NCBI GenBank assembly: GCA_017880905.1
Contig: JADGRO010000040.1
Location: 1-32,672, forward strand
DNA length: 32,672 nucleotides
Direction of reading: 5' to 3'
Origin: Methylotenera sp.
GTDB lineage: Bacteria > Pseudomonadota > Gammaproteobacteria > Burkholderiales > Methylophilaceae
Each line of letters opens with the position of its first letter. The first letter of the stretch is position 1. Made by a program: the position numbers and the translations under genes. Below, in pieces: positions 1-8,760 of the stretch. The notes under the pieces are model-generated. The model made no database searches. It was not told where the DNA came from and saw nothing but the letters and a program-made list of their open reading frames with translations.

Positions 1-151
1 TAGTTGCAATCGCCACGCGAAAGCCCGATTGATTGAGTAGCGCAATCGCTTCCAAACTGCCTGGCAGCGGAATCCACTCATTCGGGTTTTTAATGAAATT
101 GGCGGAATCTTGGTTAATTACGCCGTCACGATCAAGAATGACAAGTTTCAC
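1..151 (-). CDS. gmhB: D-glycero-beta-D-manno-heptose 1,7-bisphosphate 7-phosphatase, N-terminal part (cut by window edge)
   Basis: Only the first 50 codons are present; the gene runs off the left edge. The reverse strand reads VKLVILDRDGVIN, the HAD-superfamily DxD motif (D7 and D9) that carries the nucleophile, followed by a GmhB-like stretch containing WIPLPGSLEAI. GmhB removes the C7 phosphate from heptose bisphosphate in the cytoplasm, a step in making ADP-heptose for the LPS inner core. The start is a GTG one base after the glyS TAA stop, so translation is probably coupled to glyS. No in-frame ATG lies nearby. The identification rests on the N-terminus alone but the motif and the position after glyS agree with betaproteobacterial gene order. 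Confidence 0.85.
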   Translation of the reverse strand, partial: MKLVILDRDGVINQDSANFIKNPNEWIPLPGSLEAIALLNQSGFRVAIAT

Positions 152-152
152 G

Positions 153-2333
153 TTAGCTCGCCAATTTGGATATATCCGCTACGCGGTTCATGGCCTGGTG
201 CAAGGTGGCGAGCAAACCAAGACGGTTGGCTTTAAGCGCAGGGTCGTCCGCATTCACCATCACGTTGTCGAAAAAGTCATCCACGGGCGCTTTCAGCGCG
301 GCGAGTGCTTTGAGAGACTTCGTATAATCGCCGCTTTCAAACAGTTTATCAGCTTCTGGTTTTACTTTGCTTAAAGTTGCGTTGAGCGCGATTTCAGCAG
401 GTTCTTGCAATAAATTAGCCTTTACTTCAGTTTTCACTTCACCTTCCGCTTTTTTCAGAATATTACCTACGCGCTTGTTGGCCGCAGCGAGGGCAGGGGC
501 TTCTGGAAGCAAAGCAAAAGTGCTTACCGCTTCAAGGCGTTTTGGTATGTCACCTAGGCGTTGCGGGTTGAGCGCAAGTGCTGCTTCAACTTGCTGTGAG
601 CTATAGCCAAGACGCAAGCTAGCATCTTTTTGGTAAGGCCTAACATTGGTCTGGAAATGGGCTTTAGCTTCCTCATCAAATGACTCTATACTGAGGTAAT
701 ACCTTAAACGCTCAAAAATAAATGTTCCTAGTCCATCAGGACTGGGCAAGTCCCCAAGCATTATTGTGCTCAATAGCAATGCCGCAAGCTCTAGGGGCAA
801 GTCTTTTTCAATCAAAATCCGAACCACCCCCAATGCTTGACGGCGCAGGCCAAAAGGATCTTTTTCCCCGGTTGGTTTTTCTCCAATACCAAACATACCA
901 ACCAAAGTTTCCAACTTATCCGCCAATGCAACACATATACCCACTTGACTGCGTGGCAACTCATCTCCCGCAAAGCGTGGTTTGTAGTGGTCTTCAATCG
1001 CAAAAGCAATGTCATCATCCAGCTTTTCATGCTGCGCATAGTAGCGCCCCATAATGCCTTGTAGCTCGGGGAATTCACCCACCATGTCAGTCACTAAATC
1101 AGTTTTGGCCAGCTGCGCCGCTTTGTCTGCTTGTGCAGCTAATTTGTCACCGCCCAGCTGTTGTCCAATCGCTTTAGCAATAGCTCTAACACGCTCTGTA
1201 CGCTCACCTTGCGAGCCTAATTTGTTGTGATAAACCATTTTATCCAAGCTAGCAATACGGCTTTCCAGCGTTTTTTTGCGGTCTTGGTCGAAGAAGAATT
1301 TCGCATCCGCCAAGCGTGGGCGCACCACGCGCTCGTTACCGCTAATCACTGCGCTTGGGTCTTTTGGTGTAATGTTAGAAACAATCAAAAATTTATTCGT
1401 GAGTTTGTTGTTGGTATCGAGTAACGGAAAGTATTTTTGATTCGCCTTCATGGTTAAAATCAAGCATTCTTGCGGCACTTCCAAAAACTCTTTTTCAAAC
1501 TCGCCGACCAGCACATTCGGGCGCTCCACTAGTGCGGTGACTTCATCTAGCAAGGCATCATCATCAATTGGTTTAAGGTTTTGTTTGGCTGCAGCGGCAT
1601 TTAATTGGCGTTCGATTTCTGCACGACGCTGAGCAAAGCTGGCAATGACCGCGCCTTCAGTTTTTAATTGTTCGGCGTAACTGTCGGCATCTTTAATTAC
1701 AATTGGCGATACAGCAGCTTCAAAACGGTGACCTTGTGTGATACATCCAGGTTTTAGCCCTAAAATATTTTCATTAGATTGTGTTCGTACACCTTCAACA
1801 ATATCGTTGCCATGAAGAATCAACATTGAGTGTGCTGGTCGCACAAACTGAACATTTGTCCAGCCATCACTCAGTTGATAAGTCATTACTTTTGGTATTG
1901 GTAGTTTTTCTAATGCTTTTTCAATAATGTCACCAAGAATCTGCGACAGGGAAAATCCGTTATCTGTCCATTGGGAAATCACCATTTCGGCATTTCCTTC
2001 CATACGGCGTTGCAGTCCAGCTTGCTCAGGTGTTTTGCCTTTTAGTCTTTTTGTTAACGCTTGTGTAGGATTACCCTCGGTGTCATAGGCAACAGATGCA
2101 GGCATAAGTTTTTCTGTGACTAATCTGGTTTTTTGATGATGCTCTACATTGTTTATCTTGACTGCGAGTCTTCTAGGAGTCGCAAACCATTCCCAATTTT
2201 CTTCTGGTGCGACGAGTAATTCGTCAATAAGCCCTTGACGAATCCACATGGCAAACGCTTCACCAAGCTTCTTTAATGCCTTGGGTGGCAGCTCTTCTAC
2301 CAACAACTCTACTAATAAATTTTGACTTGCCAT
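153..2333 (-). CDS. glyS: Glycine--tRNA ligase beta subunit
   Basis: Full-length beta subunit (726 residues; family about 690-720) of the bacterial alpha2beta2 glycyl-tRNA synthetase, which attaches glycine to tRNA-Gly in the cytoplasm. The N-terminus has the typical LLVELLVEELPPKAL start. The middle contains the HD-like region around MGRYYAQHEKL, and the C-terminus ends in the DALR-like anticodon-binding segment with FFDNVMVNADD. The ATG overlaps the glyQ TAA by one base (TAATG), indicating translational coupling and stoichiometric production with the alpha subunit. gmhB follows one base after the stop. No internal terminator is visible. Confidence 0.97.
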   Translation of the reverse strand: MASQNLLVELLVEELPPKALKKLGEAFAMWIRQGLIDELLVAPEENWEWFATPRRLAVKINNVEHHQKTRLVTEKLMPASVAYDTEGNPTQALTKRLKGKTPEQAGLQRRMEGNAEMVISQWTDNGFSLSQILGDIIEKALEKLPIPKVMTYQLSDGWTNVQFVRPAHSMLILHGNDIVEGVRTQSNENILGLKPGCITQGHRFEAAVSPIVIKDADSYAEQLKTEGAVIASFAQRRAEIERQLNAAAAKQNLKPIDDDALLDEVTALVERPNVLVGEFEKEFLEVPQECLILTMKANQKYFPLLDTNNKLTNKFLIVSNITPKDPSAVISGNERVVRPRLADAKFFFDQDRKKTLESRIASLDKMVYHNKLGSQGERTERVRAIAKAIGQQLGGDKLAAQADKAAQLAKTDLVTDMVGEFPELQGIMGRYYAQHEKLDDDIAFAIEDHYKPRFAGDELPRSQVGICVALADKLETLVGMFGIGEKPTGEKDPFGLRRQALGVVRILIEKDLPLELAALLLSTIMLGDLPSPDGLGTFIFERLRYYLSIESFDEEAKAHFQTNVRPYQKDASLRLGYSSQQVEAALALNPQRLGDIPKRLEAVSTFALLPEAPALAAANKRVGNILKKAEGEVKTEVKANLLQEPAEIALNATLSKVKPEADKLFESGDYTKSLKALAALKAPVDDFFDNVMVNADDPALKANRLGLLATLHQAMNRVADISKLAS

Positions 2334-3259
2334 TACGCGGCTTTCTTTTCTTTTTCTAATTTCGCCAGCACTTCATCTGCCCAATCTTTTGGTGCAAGTG
2401 GAAAGCCAAGTCTGGCGCGGCTATCTAGGTAACTAGCGGCAACTGACCTTGCTAGATTGCGAATTTTGCCGATGTAAGCAGCGCGTTCGGTAACGCTGAT
2501 GGCGCCACGCGCATCCAACAGGTTAAAGGTGTGCGCGGCTTTTAAAACTTGCTCGTAAGCAGGTAAGGCGAGTTTGTTATCGACCAAATGTTTCGCTTGT
2601 TTTTCATGTGCAATGAAAGCTTGCGATAAAAATTCCACGTCAGAATGTTCAAAGTTGTAGGCGGATTGTTCCACTTCATTTTGGTGGAACACGTCGCCGT
2701 ATTTTACATTTTCTGAATACTGCAAATCGAACACGCTATCCACGCCTTGCAAATACATAGCGAGGCGTTCTAAACCATAAGTGATTTCTCCGGTAATCGG
2801 CTTGCAATCAATGCCGCCGACCTGTTGAAAATAAGTGAACTGTGTGACTTCCATGCCGTTTAGCCAAACCTCCCAGCCCAAGCCCCATGCGCCTAGGGTA
2901 GGGTTTTCCCAATCGTCTTCCACAAAGCGAATATCGTTCTGTTTTAAATCGAAACCCAGTGCTTCGAGTGAGCCTAAGTAAAGATCCAAAATATTGGCTG
3001 GTGCGGGTTTTAACACGACTTGATATTGGTAATAATGCTGTAAACGATTTGGGTTTTCGCCATAACGGCCATCTTTTGGGCGGCGGCTAGGTTGCACGTA
3101 AGCGGCTTTCCATGGCTCTGGACCGAGCGAGCGCAAAAATGTAGCAGTGTGGCTAGTGCCGGCGCCTACTTCCATATCGTAGGGCTGTAGCAAAGCGCAA
3201 CCCTGTTTATCCCAATAGGACTGAAGGTTTAATATGATCTGTTGAAACGTTAAAGCCAT
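2333..3259 (-). CDS. glyQ: Glycine--tRNA ligase alpha subunit
   Basis: Catalytic alpha subunit (308 residues, normal length) of the heterotetrameric class II glycyl-tRNA synthetase; it holds the ATP and glycine site. It begins [20 protein letters not shown] and contains the class-characteristic block [22 protein letters not shown] near residues 30-51. The stop overlaps the glyS start by one base. lnt lies 137 bases upstream on the same strand, and the gap carries an imperfect REP-like hairpin. Together with glyS this is the essential glycyl-tRNA charging enzyme; no other glycyl-tRNA synthetase is seen here. Confidence 0.97.
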   Translation of the reverse strand: MALTFQQIILNLQSYWDKQGCALLQPYDMEVGAGTSHTATFLRSLGPEPWKAAYVQPSRRPKDGRYGENPNRLQHYYQYQVVLKPAPANILDLYLGSLEALGFDLKQNDIRFVEDDWENPTLGAWGLGWEVWLNGMEVTQFTYFQQVGGIDCKPITGEITYGLERLAMYLQGVDSVFDLQYSENVKYGDVFHQNEVEQSAYNFEHSDVEFLSQAFIAHEKQAKHLVDNKLALPAYEQVLKAAHTFNLLDARGAISVTERAAYIGKIRNLARSVAASYLDSRARLGFPLAPKDWADEVLAKLEKEKKAA

Positions 3260-3283
3260 TGTTTTTAATCCAAAAAATACGTT

Positions 3284-3329
3284 GTCGGCTTCGGCTTGAC
3301 GTACTAAATTGTACTGTCTTCGCCTCGCC
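3284..3329. repeat. REP-like imperfect hairpin between lnt and glyQ
   Basis: The 137-base lnt-glyQ gap holds an imperfect inverted repeat. On the plus strand GGC, GGC and GAC (3287-3300) can pair in register with GTC, GCC and GCC (3316-3329), separated by TTC/TT bulges and closed by GTAC-taaatt-GTAC (3301-3314). The bulged stem, GC-rich arms in an AT-rich gap and intergenic position resemble REP-type palindromes. There is no U-tract, so it is not a standard terminator. No second copy was found in this window. Confidence 0.4.
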
Positions 3330-3396
3330 TTCTAGTCTTTTTCGTTTAAAAACAAAGTCCAGAAAAGGCGTTAAAGCATTATTGTAAAGCTTGATT

Positions 3397-4893
3397 TTAC
3401 ACGGCTTTGCGTCGCCAAACAAAGGCAATTGCAGCAAAACAAAAGATGACAAACGGCCAGTTACCCCAGCGCACATAGGGCGTGCTACCTGCATAACCCT
3501 GCACGGTCACATCCAGCGTGGTTCTTGTGTAATGCGACGCGTGGGCAAGTATATAGCCATGCTGGTCAATCGCAGCCGTGGCGCCGTTATTGGTCGCGCG
3601 TAACGCCATACGGCCAGTTTCCAATGCGCGAGCTTGGCTAAACTGCATATGTTGATCTGCCGCATAAGAGAGGCCATACCACGCGTCGTTGCTAATGTTG
3701 ATGAGCAGCGTTGCCTCGGGTAATTGTCGAATAATTTCATTGCCAAACACGTCTTCATAACAAATATTCATAGCGACTTTTTGATTCACCAGCTGCATGG
3801 GTTTTTGTTGCGTGCCGCCACGCGTCAAGTCGCTTAAAGGCATGTGCAGATAATCGCGATAAACCCAGCCAAATACTTGTTTTAATGGAATAAATTCTCC
3901 AAATGGTACGAGATGATTTTTTTGATAAAATTGATTTGGCGAGACACCAAAGCTAATTGCGCTGTTAAAGTATTCATTAGTTATATCGTCATATTCCACC
4001 ATGCCTACAATCAAGTCGCCATTATTTTGTTTGGCGTGGTCAGTTAGTGCATCTATTACGCTGGGGTCGATTTGCCTGGAAATAACCGGCAGCGCGGTTT
4101 CCGGCAACACAATCAATTGCGCTTTGCTGGCTTTTACCATCTCAATGTATTGGTTAATGATGCTTTGAGCGGTTTCGGGAGACCATTTTTCATCTTGTGC
4201 AATGTTGCCTTGCAACAACGCGACCGAAATTGGTTTGCCTATCGGCGTTGTCCATTCCACGGCTTTTAGAATAAATCCTGCCACTAAAATAAGCATAAAA
4301 GCGCTGATGCTGTTGCGTTTGTAGATATTTGTTGCTTGTGGATTCGCAATCCAGCTAGCGATTAAAGTTGCTACAAATACCGTAATCACCGAAACGCCAT
4401 ACACGCCTACAAGCGGCATGTAGCCAGCCAGCGGGCTATGCGGCACTTGGCTATAACCCATCGTCAACCATGGAAAGCCGGTAAAAATCCAGCTACGAAT
4501 CCAGTCGCTTAAACCCCATAACACGGGAATGCTGATGACGGGAGTGTAACTAAAAGTTGAGCCAAGTTTTTTACTTAACCAACCGACCAAGCCGACAAAC
4601 AGCGCCATAAACGCGCTTAAGCAAAAGGTGCAAAATCCTGCAAACCACCAAGGCATACCGCCAAAATCGTGCAGGCTGATGTAAATCCAATAAATACCTG
4701 CACCAAATAAGCCTAGACCAAATGCAAACCCTAACTTAAATGCGGCTTTTGGGGTACCTGCTTTAATCCATAAATAACATAGTCCAGCAAGCGAAAGTAT
4801 GCTCACAGGAAAAATATAAAATGGCGCAAACCCCAATACAGCTAATGTGCCCAGCATAAATGCGATTAAAAACGGCGGGAGATTTTTTAACAT
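3397..4893 (-). CDS. lnt: Apolipoprotein N-acyltransferase
   Basis: Inner-membrane enzyme that adds the third acyl chain to the N-terminal cysteine of lipoproteins, taking it from phospholipid; this is the last step of lipoprotein maturation before Lol export. The first 215 residues form several hydrophobic membrane segments and the rest is the nitrilase-like periplasmic domain. The catalytic triad is visible as E265 (VLPETALP), K325 (FYQKNHLVPFGEF) and C378 (MNICYEDVFG). The length of 498 is normal. It lies upstream of glyQ and is divergent from mscL. In many betaproteobacteria it directly follows corC; here two genes intervene. Confidence 0.96.
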   Translation of the reverse strand: MLKNLPPFLIAFMLGTLAVLGFAPFYIFPVSILSLAGLCYLWIKAGTPKAAFKLGFAFGLGLFGAGIYWIYISLHDFGGMPWWFAGFCTFCLSAFMALFVGLVGWLSKKLGSTFSYTPVISIPVLWGLSDWIRSWIFTGFPWLTMGYSQVPHSPLAGYMPLVGVYGVSVITVFVATLIASWIANPQATNIYKRNSISAFMLILVAGFILKAVEWTTPIGKPISVALLQGNIAQDEKWSPETAQSIINQYIEMVKASKAQLIVLPETALPVISRQIDPSVIDALTDHAKQNNGDLIVGMVEYDDITNEYFNSAISFGVSPNQFYQKNHLVPFGEFIPLKQVFGWVYRDYLHMPLSDLTRGGTQQKPMQLVNQKVAMNICYEDVFGNEIIRQLPEATLLINISNDAWYGLSYAADQHMQFSQARALETGRMALRATNNGATAAIDQHGYILAHASHYTRTTLDVTVQGYAGSTPYVRWGNWPFVIFCFAAIAFVWRRKAV

Positions 4894-4979
4894 AAATAGC
4901 AGTAAACAATTAATTAAGCGAGATTGTACGTGTTTGTAATTGATTTCTGCAAAAAGCAGATGGCTTTATTTTACGGTTA

Positions 4980-5009
4980 TTGACAGATAGCTTACTAAAG
5001 TCCTATATT
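4980..5009 (+). promoter_or_regulatory. Candidate sigma-70 promoter of mscL
   Basis: A perfect -35 box TTGACA (4980-4985) is followed after 18 bases by TATATT (5004-5009), which matches the -10 consensus at five of six positions. It lies in the 166-base gap between the divergent lnt and mscL and would give a leader of roughly 45 bases ahead of the mscL GAGGAG ribosome binding site. This is a sequence-based prediction only. Confidence 0.6.
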
Positions 5010-5059
5010 TCCTCTGTGGTATTGTACTTAATAACAGAATAACTTGAGGAGAGTAAGCA

Positions 5060-5485
5060 ATGAGCATGGCATCGGAGTTTAAAGACTTTATTAGTAAGGG
5101 CAATGTGATGGACCTAGCAGTGGGCGTCATCATTGGTGCAGCATTTGGTAAAATTGTCGATTCATTAGTCAATGACATTATTATGCCAATTGTAGGCAAA
5201 ATTTTTGGTGGATTAGACTTTAGCAATATGTTTGTACCATTAGCAGCAATCCCTGAAGGTAATGCAGGTACTTATGCAGCGTTGAAAACAGCTGGTGTGC
5301 CAATGCTAGCTTACGGTAACTTTATTACGATTGTGCTTAATTTCATTATTCTTGCCTTTGTCATATACCAAATGGTGAAAATGGTGAATAGAATGAAAAA
5401 AGATGCACCACCTCCGCCACCAGCAGCAACACCAGAAGATGTCATGTTGTTACGTGAAATCCGCGATAATTTGAAAAAGAAATAA
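5060..5485 (+). CDS. mscL: Large-conductance mechanosensitive channel
   Basis: Homopentameric inner-membrane channel that opens under membrane tension and releases solutes during hypo-osmotic shock. The N-terminal helix and TM1 read [20 protein letters not shown], followed by the conserved [15 protein letters not shown] segment. TM2 lies around residues 90-112 ([19 protein letters not shown]), and the cytoplasmic tail ([22 protein letters not shown]) ends the protein. The length of 141 residues is typical. A GAGGAG ribosome binding site lies 8 bases before the ATG; the second methionine (MASEF) is a possible alternative start. A strong promoter-like sequence precedes it and a hairpin terminator follows it. 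Confidence 0.97.
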   Translation: MSMASEFKDFISKGNVMDLAVGVIIGAAFGKIVDSLVNDIIMPIVGKIFGGLDFSNMFVPLAAIPEGNAGTYAALKTAGVPMLAYGNFITIVLNFIILAFVIYQMVKMVNRMKKDAPPPPPAATPEDVMLLREIRDNLKKK

Positions 5486-5497
5486 ACTTTAATTAAT

Positions 5498-5525
5498 AAA
5501 AAAGGCGCCTTGGGCACCTTTTTTT
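5498..5525. terminator. Bidirectional intrinsic terminator between mscL and the exported-protein gene
   Basis: AAAAAAGGCGCC (5498-5509), a three-base loop, and GGCACCTTTTTT (5513-5524) form a 12-bp stem with one C-A mismatch, flanked by A and T runs. It serves mscL on the plus strand, and the convergent small exported-protein gene ends just 12 bases away on the other strand, so it can act both ways. Confidence 0.85.
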
Positions 5526-5536
5526 AACTTACCAAA

Positions 5537-5971
5537 TCACATATTAGGTTCAAATTGAATCGGCTCATCTTGATTAGATTCTGAGTTCGGCAAATCGTAT
5601 GTTTTCCCATTTGCTACATCTTCTGAGCCATCGTTATTCAAAAACACCACCTGTACCACTTTGTCGTCAATAAAATCTAATTCCGTGGTCGGGTAATAAC
5701 TGCCGTCCGACGCAGTATTAATATTGTGATATTGCCAAATTGAGGCTGCGATTTTGTCAGAACCCTTAATTTTTACATCATCCGCCTTGGCTGGATCGCC
5801 AAGCTGGGCAACAATTTTAGCTTTATCAAACTTGTTAATCGCATCCACAAAGGCTTTTTCTTCAGTGGGAATTCCTTTGATTAAAGGCTGAGTTTGGGCG
5901 CCACCTGCTAAGCAAGTGCCAGCAAACAAAGTATTTGTTGCAAGTAATACGGCTAGTGACCAGGTTTTCAT
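5537..5971 (-). CDS. Small exported protein of unknown function
   Basis: Encodes 144 residues from the chosen ATG (MKTWSLAVLLATNTLFAG), which has a TTGGAG-type ribosome binding site 7 bases upstream; a start seven codons earlier is possible but has no such site. A signal peptide occupies about the first 24 residues, so the product is periplasmic or a membrane-anchored lipoprotein (a cysteine sits in TCLAGG). The mature part has a segment FDKAKIVAQLGDPAKADDV followed by strand-like LDFIDDKVVQVVFL. That arrangement recalls BamE/SmpA-like small domains, but this is only a weak resemblance. It and mscL separate corC from lnt. I do not recognise a specific family. Confidence 0.7.
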   Translation of the reverse strand: MKTWSLAVLLATNTLFAGTCLAGGAQTQPLIKGIPTEEKAFVDAINKFDKAKIVAQLGDPAKADDVKIKGSDKIAASIWQYHNINTASDGSYYPTTELDFIDDKVVQVVFLNNDGSEDVANGKTYDLPNSESNQDEPIQFEPNM

Positions 5972-6048
5972 CAAAATCTCCAATCTGTACAATTTGTAAG
6001 AGAATTGAAAATAAATTTAGTTCGCTTTATTTTACTTTTGGCTCAAGT

Positions 6049-6909
6049 TTAGGTCGATTCAATCGGAAACGGCTCGTCTGGAATCACCTCAACCAGTATA
6101 GAATGTAAGCGCCTACTATCAGCGCGGAGCACTCTAATATTGATGTTATCAATCATAACCATATCACCACGTTTGGGTAAATGACCAAACTTACTCACCA
6201 CCAAGCCGCCGATAGTCGAGAACTCTTCATGACTAAAATTAGTGCCAACGGCTTCATTAAAATCGGTAATTTCGGTAAGTGCTTTGACGCGGAAATGGCC
6301 GTCAGCGTTTTGGATAATATTGTCTTCGTCCTCATCGTAATCGTATTCATCTTCAATATCACCAACAATTTGCTCTAACACGTCTTCAATTGTCACCATG
6401 CCCGCCACGCCGCCATATTCATCCACCACAATGGCAATGTGGTTGCGGTTGCTGCGGAATTCTTTTAGTAATACATTCAAGCGCTTAGCTTCTGGGATAA
6501 ACACCGCAGGGCGCAACATATCGCGCACATTAAAATCCTCGCCGGCGTAATAACGCAATAAATCTTTGGCCAGCAAAATACCAATCACATCATTCTTGTC
6601 ATCCTCAATCACCGGAAAGCGCGAGTGCGCAGTTTCAATCACATGCGGAATAAAAGTTTCGGGTAGAGCAGTGATGTCGATGACATCCATTTGTGAGCGC
6701 GGAATCATAATATCACGCACTTGCATTTCACTCACTTGCAGCACGCCTTCTATCATGGCGAGCGAGTCAGCATCCATCAGGTGATTTTCATACGCGCCGT
6801 GTAGCAGCTCAACCAGCTGCTCGCGGTCTTCGGGCTCGCGCAGTAAAAAATTGCTTAAGCGCTCTAATAAACTGACTTTATTGTTCGACTTTTCCGGTTC
6901 GGAGGCCAT
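6049..6909 (-). CDS. corC: CorC/YbeX-type CBS-domain transporter-associated protein
   Basis: Cytoplasmic protein of 286 residues with the HlyC/CorC architecture but no DUF21 membrane domain. An N-terminal segment (LERLSNFLLREPEDREQLVELL) precedes two CBS domains (about 65-185, including VRDIMIPRSQMDVI and VVDEYGGVAGMVTIEDVLEQIVGDIEDEYD) and a C-terminal CorC_HlyC domain (about 200-280). This form is called YbeX/CorC in E. coli, where it is linked to magnesium/cobalt efflux and to ribosome function. Its ATG lies 11 bases after the ybeY stop, so the two are co-transcribed. The location beside ybeY and, further off, phoH and miaB is the classic neighbourhood. Confidence 0.93.
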   Translation of the reverse strand: MASEPEKSNNKVSLLERLSNFLLREPEDREQLVELLHGAYENHLMDADSLAMIEGVLQVSEMQVRDIMIPRSQMDVIDITALPETFIPHVIETAHSRFPVIEDDKNDVIGILLAKDLLRYYAGEDFNVRDMLRPAVFIPEAKRLNVLLKEFRSNRNHIAIVVDEYGGVAGMVTIEDVLEQIVGDIEDEYDYDEDEDNIIQNADGHFRVKALTEITDFNEAVGTNFSHEEFSTIGGLVVSKFGHLPKRGDMVMIDNINIRVLRADSRRLHSILVEVIPDEPFPIEST

Positions 6910-6920
6910 TAAGTGGCGTC

Positions 6921-7358
6921 CTATGTAATGAGATAAGGATTAGCATACCCTAAATTGTGTAAAGTTGTCACTTCAATAGACTCCATTAATGCCTCTTGTT
7001 CTTCAGTTTGGTGGTCATAACCGTGCAAATGCAAAATACCATGCACGGTTAAATGTGCGAAATGGGCTTCTAGTGGTTTATTCTGCGCTTTTGCTTCAGC
7101 AGCCACAATCGGCGCGCAAATCACAATATCGCCTATTAAATGCGGTGTTTCGGTGAGCGGAAAAGTCAGCACATTGGTGGCGTAATCTTTACCGCGATAA
7201 GTGCTATTTAAAATGCGCGCTTCATCTTCATCCACAATGCGTATCGTCACCTCAGCATCTACACGCAGTGCGGCTTTTACCCACTTTTTAAAAAGTGCAC
7301 GGGTTGGAATATCGGCAAGGTGACTTGCAAATTGAACAGAAAATTTTAACTCTGGCAT
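6921..7358 (-). CDS. ybeY: Endoribonuclease YbeY (rRNA maturation factor)
   Basis: Single-strand-specific endoribonuclease involved in 16S rRNA 3' end maturation and ribosome quality control. The zinc-binding motif H3xH5xH is intact as H106-G-I-L-H110-L-H-G-Y-D-H116. The region around residues 40-70, with IRIVDEDEARILNSTYRGKDY and TNVLTFP, is also typical. It is 145 residues, a normal length. It is the first gene of a ybeY-corC pair; in the ancestral order phoH lies directly upstream, but here fba, fbp and a DUF1905 gene intervene. Confidence 0.96.
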   Translation of the reverse strand: MPELKFSVQFASHLADIPTRALFKKWVKAALRVDAEVTIRIVDEDEARILNSTYRGKDYATNVLTFPLTETPHLIGDIVICAPIVAAEAKAQNKPLEAHFAHLTVHGILHLHGYDHQTEEQEALMESIEVTTLHNLGYANPYLIT

Positions 7359-7405
7359 TAACTGATTATATAATTAAATTATCATGAACTAGCAAAGAAT
7401 AGACC

Positions 7406-7717
7406 ATGATTGATTTAAGTTTTACTTTCACCGATAAGTGTTGGCTATGGCAGGGTAAAGGCGCTTGGCACTTCATCACTTTGCCTGAAGACAAATCGGA
7501 AGAAATCAAATTTTTTAGCGAAAACATGCACGAAAAGCGGCGCGGTTGGGGTGCTGTGCGGGTGTTGGTAACCATTGGCAATACGGCTTGGGAAACCTCA
7601 ATCTTCCCCGACTCCAAAAGAAGCGCGTACCTATTACCCATTAAAGCAGATGTACGGAAAAAAGAAAAAATTACGGCTGGGGATAAGGTGACAGTGAAGC
7701 TAAAAATTAATGTGTAA
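7406..7717 (+). CDS. DUF1905 domain-containing protein
   Basis: A 103-residue protein made almost entirely of a DUF1905 domain. Recognisable features are the opening FTFTDKCWLWQGKGAWHFITLP, then RGWGAVRVLVTIGNTAWETSIFPDSK and the ending YLLPIKADVRKKEKITAGDKVTVKL. The family is a small beta-barrel fold often found fused to YdeI-like domains; its molecular role is unknown. It has no signal peptide, so it is probably cytoplasmic. It is divergent from ybeY, 47 bases away, and 42 bases upstream of fbp on the same strand, so it may share a transcript with fbp. Confidence 0.85.
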   Translation: MIDLSFTFTDKCWLWQGKGAWHFITLPEDKSEEIKFFSENMHEKRRGWGAVRVLVTIGNTAWETSIFPDSKRSAYLLPIKADVRKKEKITAGDKVTVKLKINV

Positions 7718-7759
7718 TTTGTGTGTAAATTAAGCACAATATGACTATATAATCAACCC

Positions 7760-8755
7760 ATGACGCAAAGAACCAGCTTTAAAAAGTTTCTGGCGCAACA
7801 CCTTCAGGGTGAGCACAGCATTGCCTTGAGCGCGATGTTGGGCGACATTGTGAATGCTTGCAAACAAATTGCAATTGCAATTGATAGCGGTGCCTTGGCT
7901 GGTAATATGGGCAGTTTGGGTTCTGAAAACGTGCAAGGTGAAGTGCAAAAAGCGCTGGATGTGATTACCAATGATATTTTTATTGAATGTAATCAGCGTA
8001 GCGGTTATGTGGCAGGGATGGTTTCGGAAGAGATGGATTCTATTATTGAAGTCGCCAAAAAATATAAACAAAACGGCCAATATTTGTTGTTGTTTGATCC
8101 GCTGGATGGTTCATCCAATGTGAATGTGAATATCTCGGTCGGCACCATATTTTCTATTTTAAAATCACCAAACAATAAGCCAGAATTGGCAGATTTTTTG
8201 CAGCCTGGCACCGCGCAAGTCTGCGCCGGTTATGCCTTGTATGGCACATCGACCATGCTGGTATTGACAACGGGCAATGGTGTGAATGGCTTTACGCTAG
8301 ACAACGAATCAGGAGAGTTTTATCTAACGCACGCTAATATGCAGCTTGTTAAAGATACAGAAGAGTTTGCGATTAACATGTCCAATTATCGTTTCTGGGA
8401 AGCACCCGTACAGCGCTATATTGATGAATGTTTGCAAGGCAAAGATGGTAAGCGTAAAAAAGATTTTAATATGCGCTGGGTGGCTTCTATGGTGGCGGAA
8501 GTACACAGAATTTTGGTACGTGGTGGCGTATTTATGTACCCAATAGATACCAAGTTACAAGTTAAAGGCGGTAAGCTAAGGTTGATGTATGAGGCTAACC
8601 CGATGAGTTTTATTGTAGAGCAGGCGGGTGGTGTGGCAACGACTGGCATGCAAAGGATTTTAGAGATTATTCCAACAGGCTTACACCAGCGTGTGTCAGT
8701 GATGATGGGTAGTGCCAACGAAGTGGATAGGCTCATTGCCTATCATCAAAATTAA
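7760..8755 (+). CDS. fbp: Class I fructose-1,6-bisphosphatase
   Basis: Hydrolyses fructose 1,6-bisphosphate to fructose 6-phosphate, for gluconeogenesis and for recycling carbon in the ribulose monophosphate cycle of methylotrophs. The metal-binding signature [13 protein letters not shown] spans residues 112-124, with the acidic pair E90/E91 (VSEEMD) ahead of it. The C-terminal substrate block with [23 protein letters not shown] is complete. The length of 331 residues is normal. It converges on fba with only five bases between the stops, and no terminator hairpin is visible in that gap, so transcripts may overlap. Confidence 0.97.
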   Translation: MTQRTSFKKFLAQHLQGEHSIALSAMLGDIVNACKQIAIAIDSGALAGNMGSLGSENVQGEVQKALDVITNDIFIECNQRSGYVAGMVSEEMDSIIEVAKKYKQNGQYLLLFDPLDGSSNVNVNISVGTIFSILKSPNNKPELADFLQPGTAQVCAGYALYGTSTMLVLTTGNGVNGFTLDNESGEFYLTHANMQLVKDTEEFAINMSNYRFWEAPVQRYIDECLQGKDGKRKKDFNMRWVASMVAEVHRILVRGGVFMYPIDTKLQVKGGKLRLMYEANPMSFIVEQAGGVATTGMQRILEIIPTGLHQRVSVMMGSANEVDRLIAYHQN

Positions 8756-8760
8756 CATTT

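Noticed and set aside
722-1054. Open frame of 110 codons on the plus strand
   Set aside because: It is antisense to the well-supported glyS and its translation has no domain-like character.
3207-3494. 95-codon minus frame across the lnt-glyQ gap
   Set aside because: It overlaps the ends of lnt and glyQ in another frame and covers the REP-like repeat; no ribosome binding site or conserved pattern.
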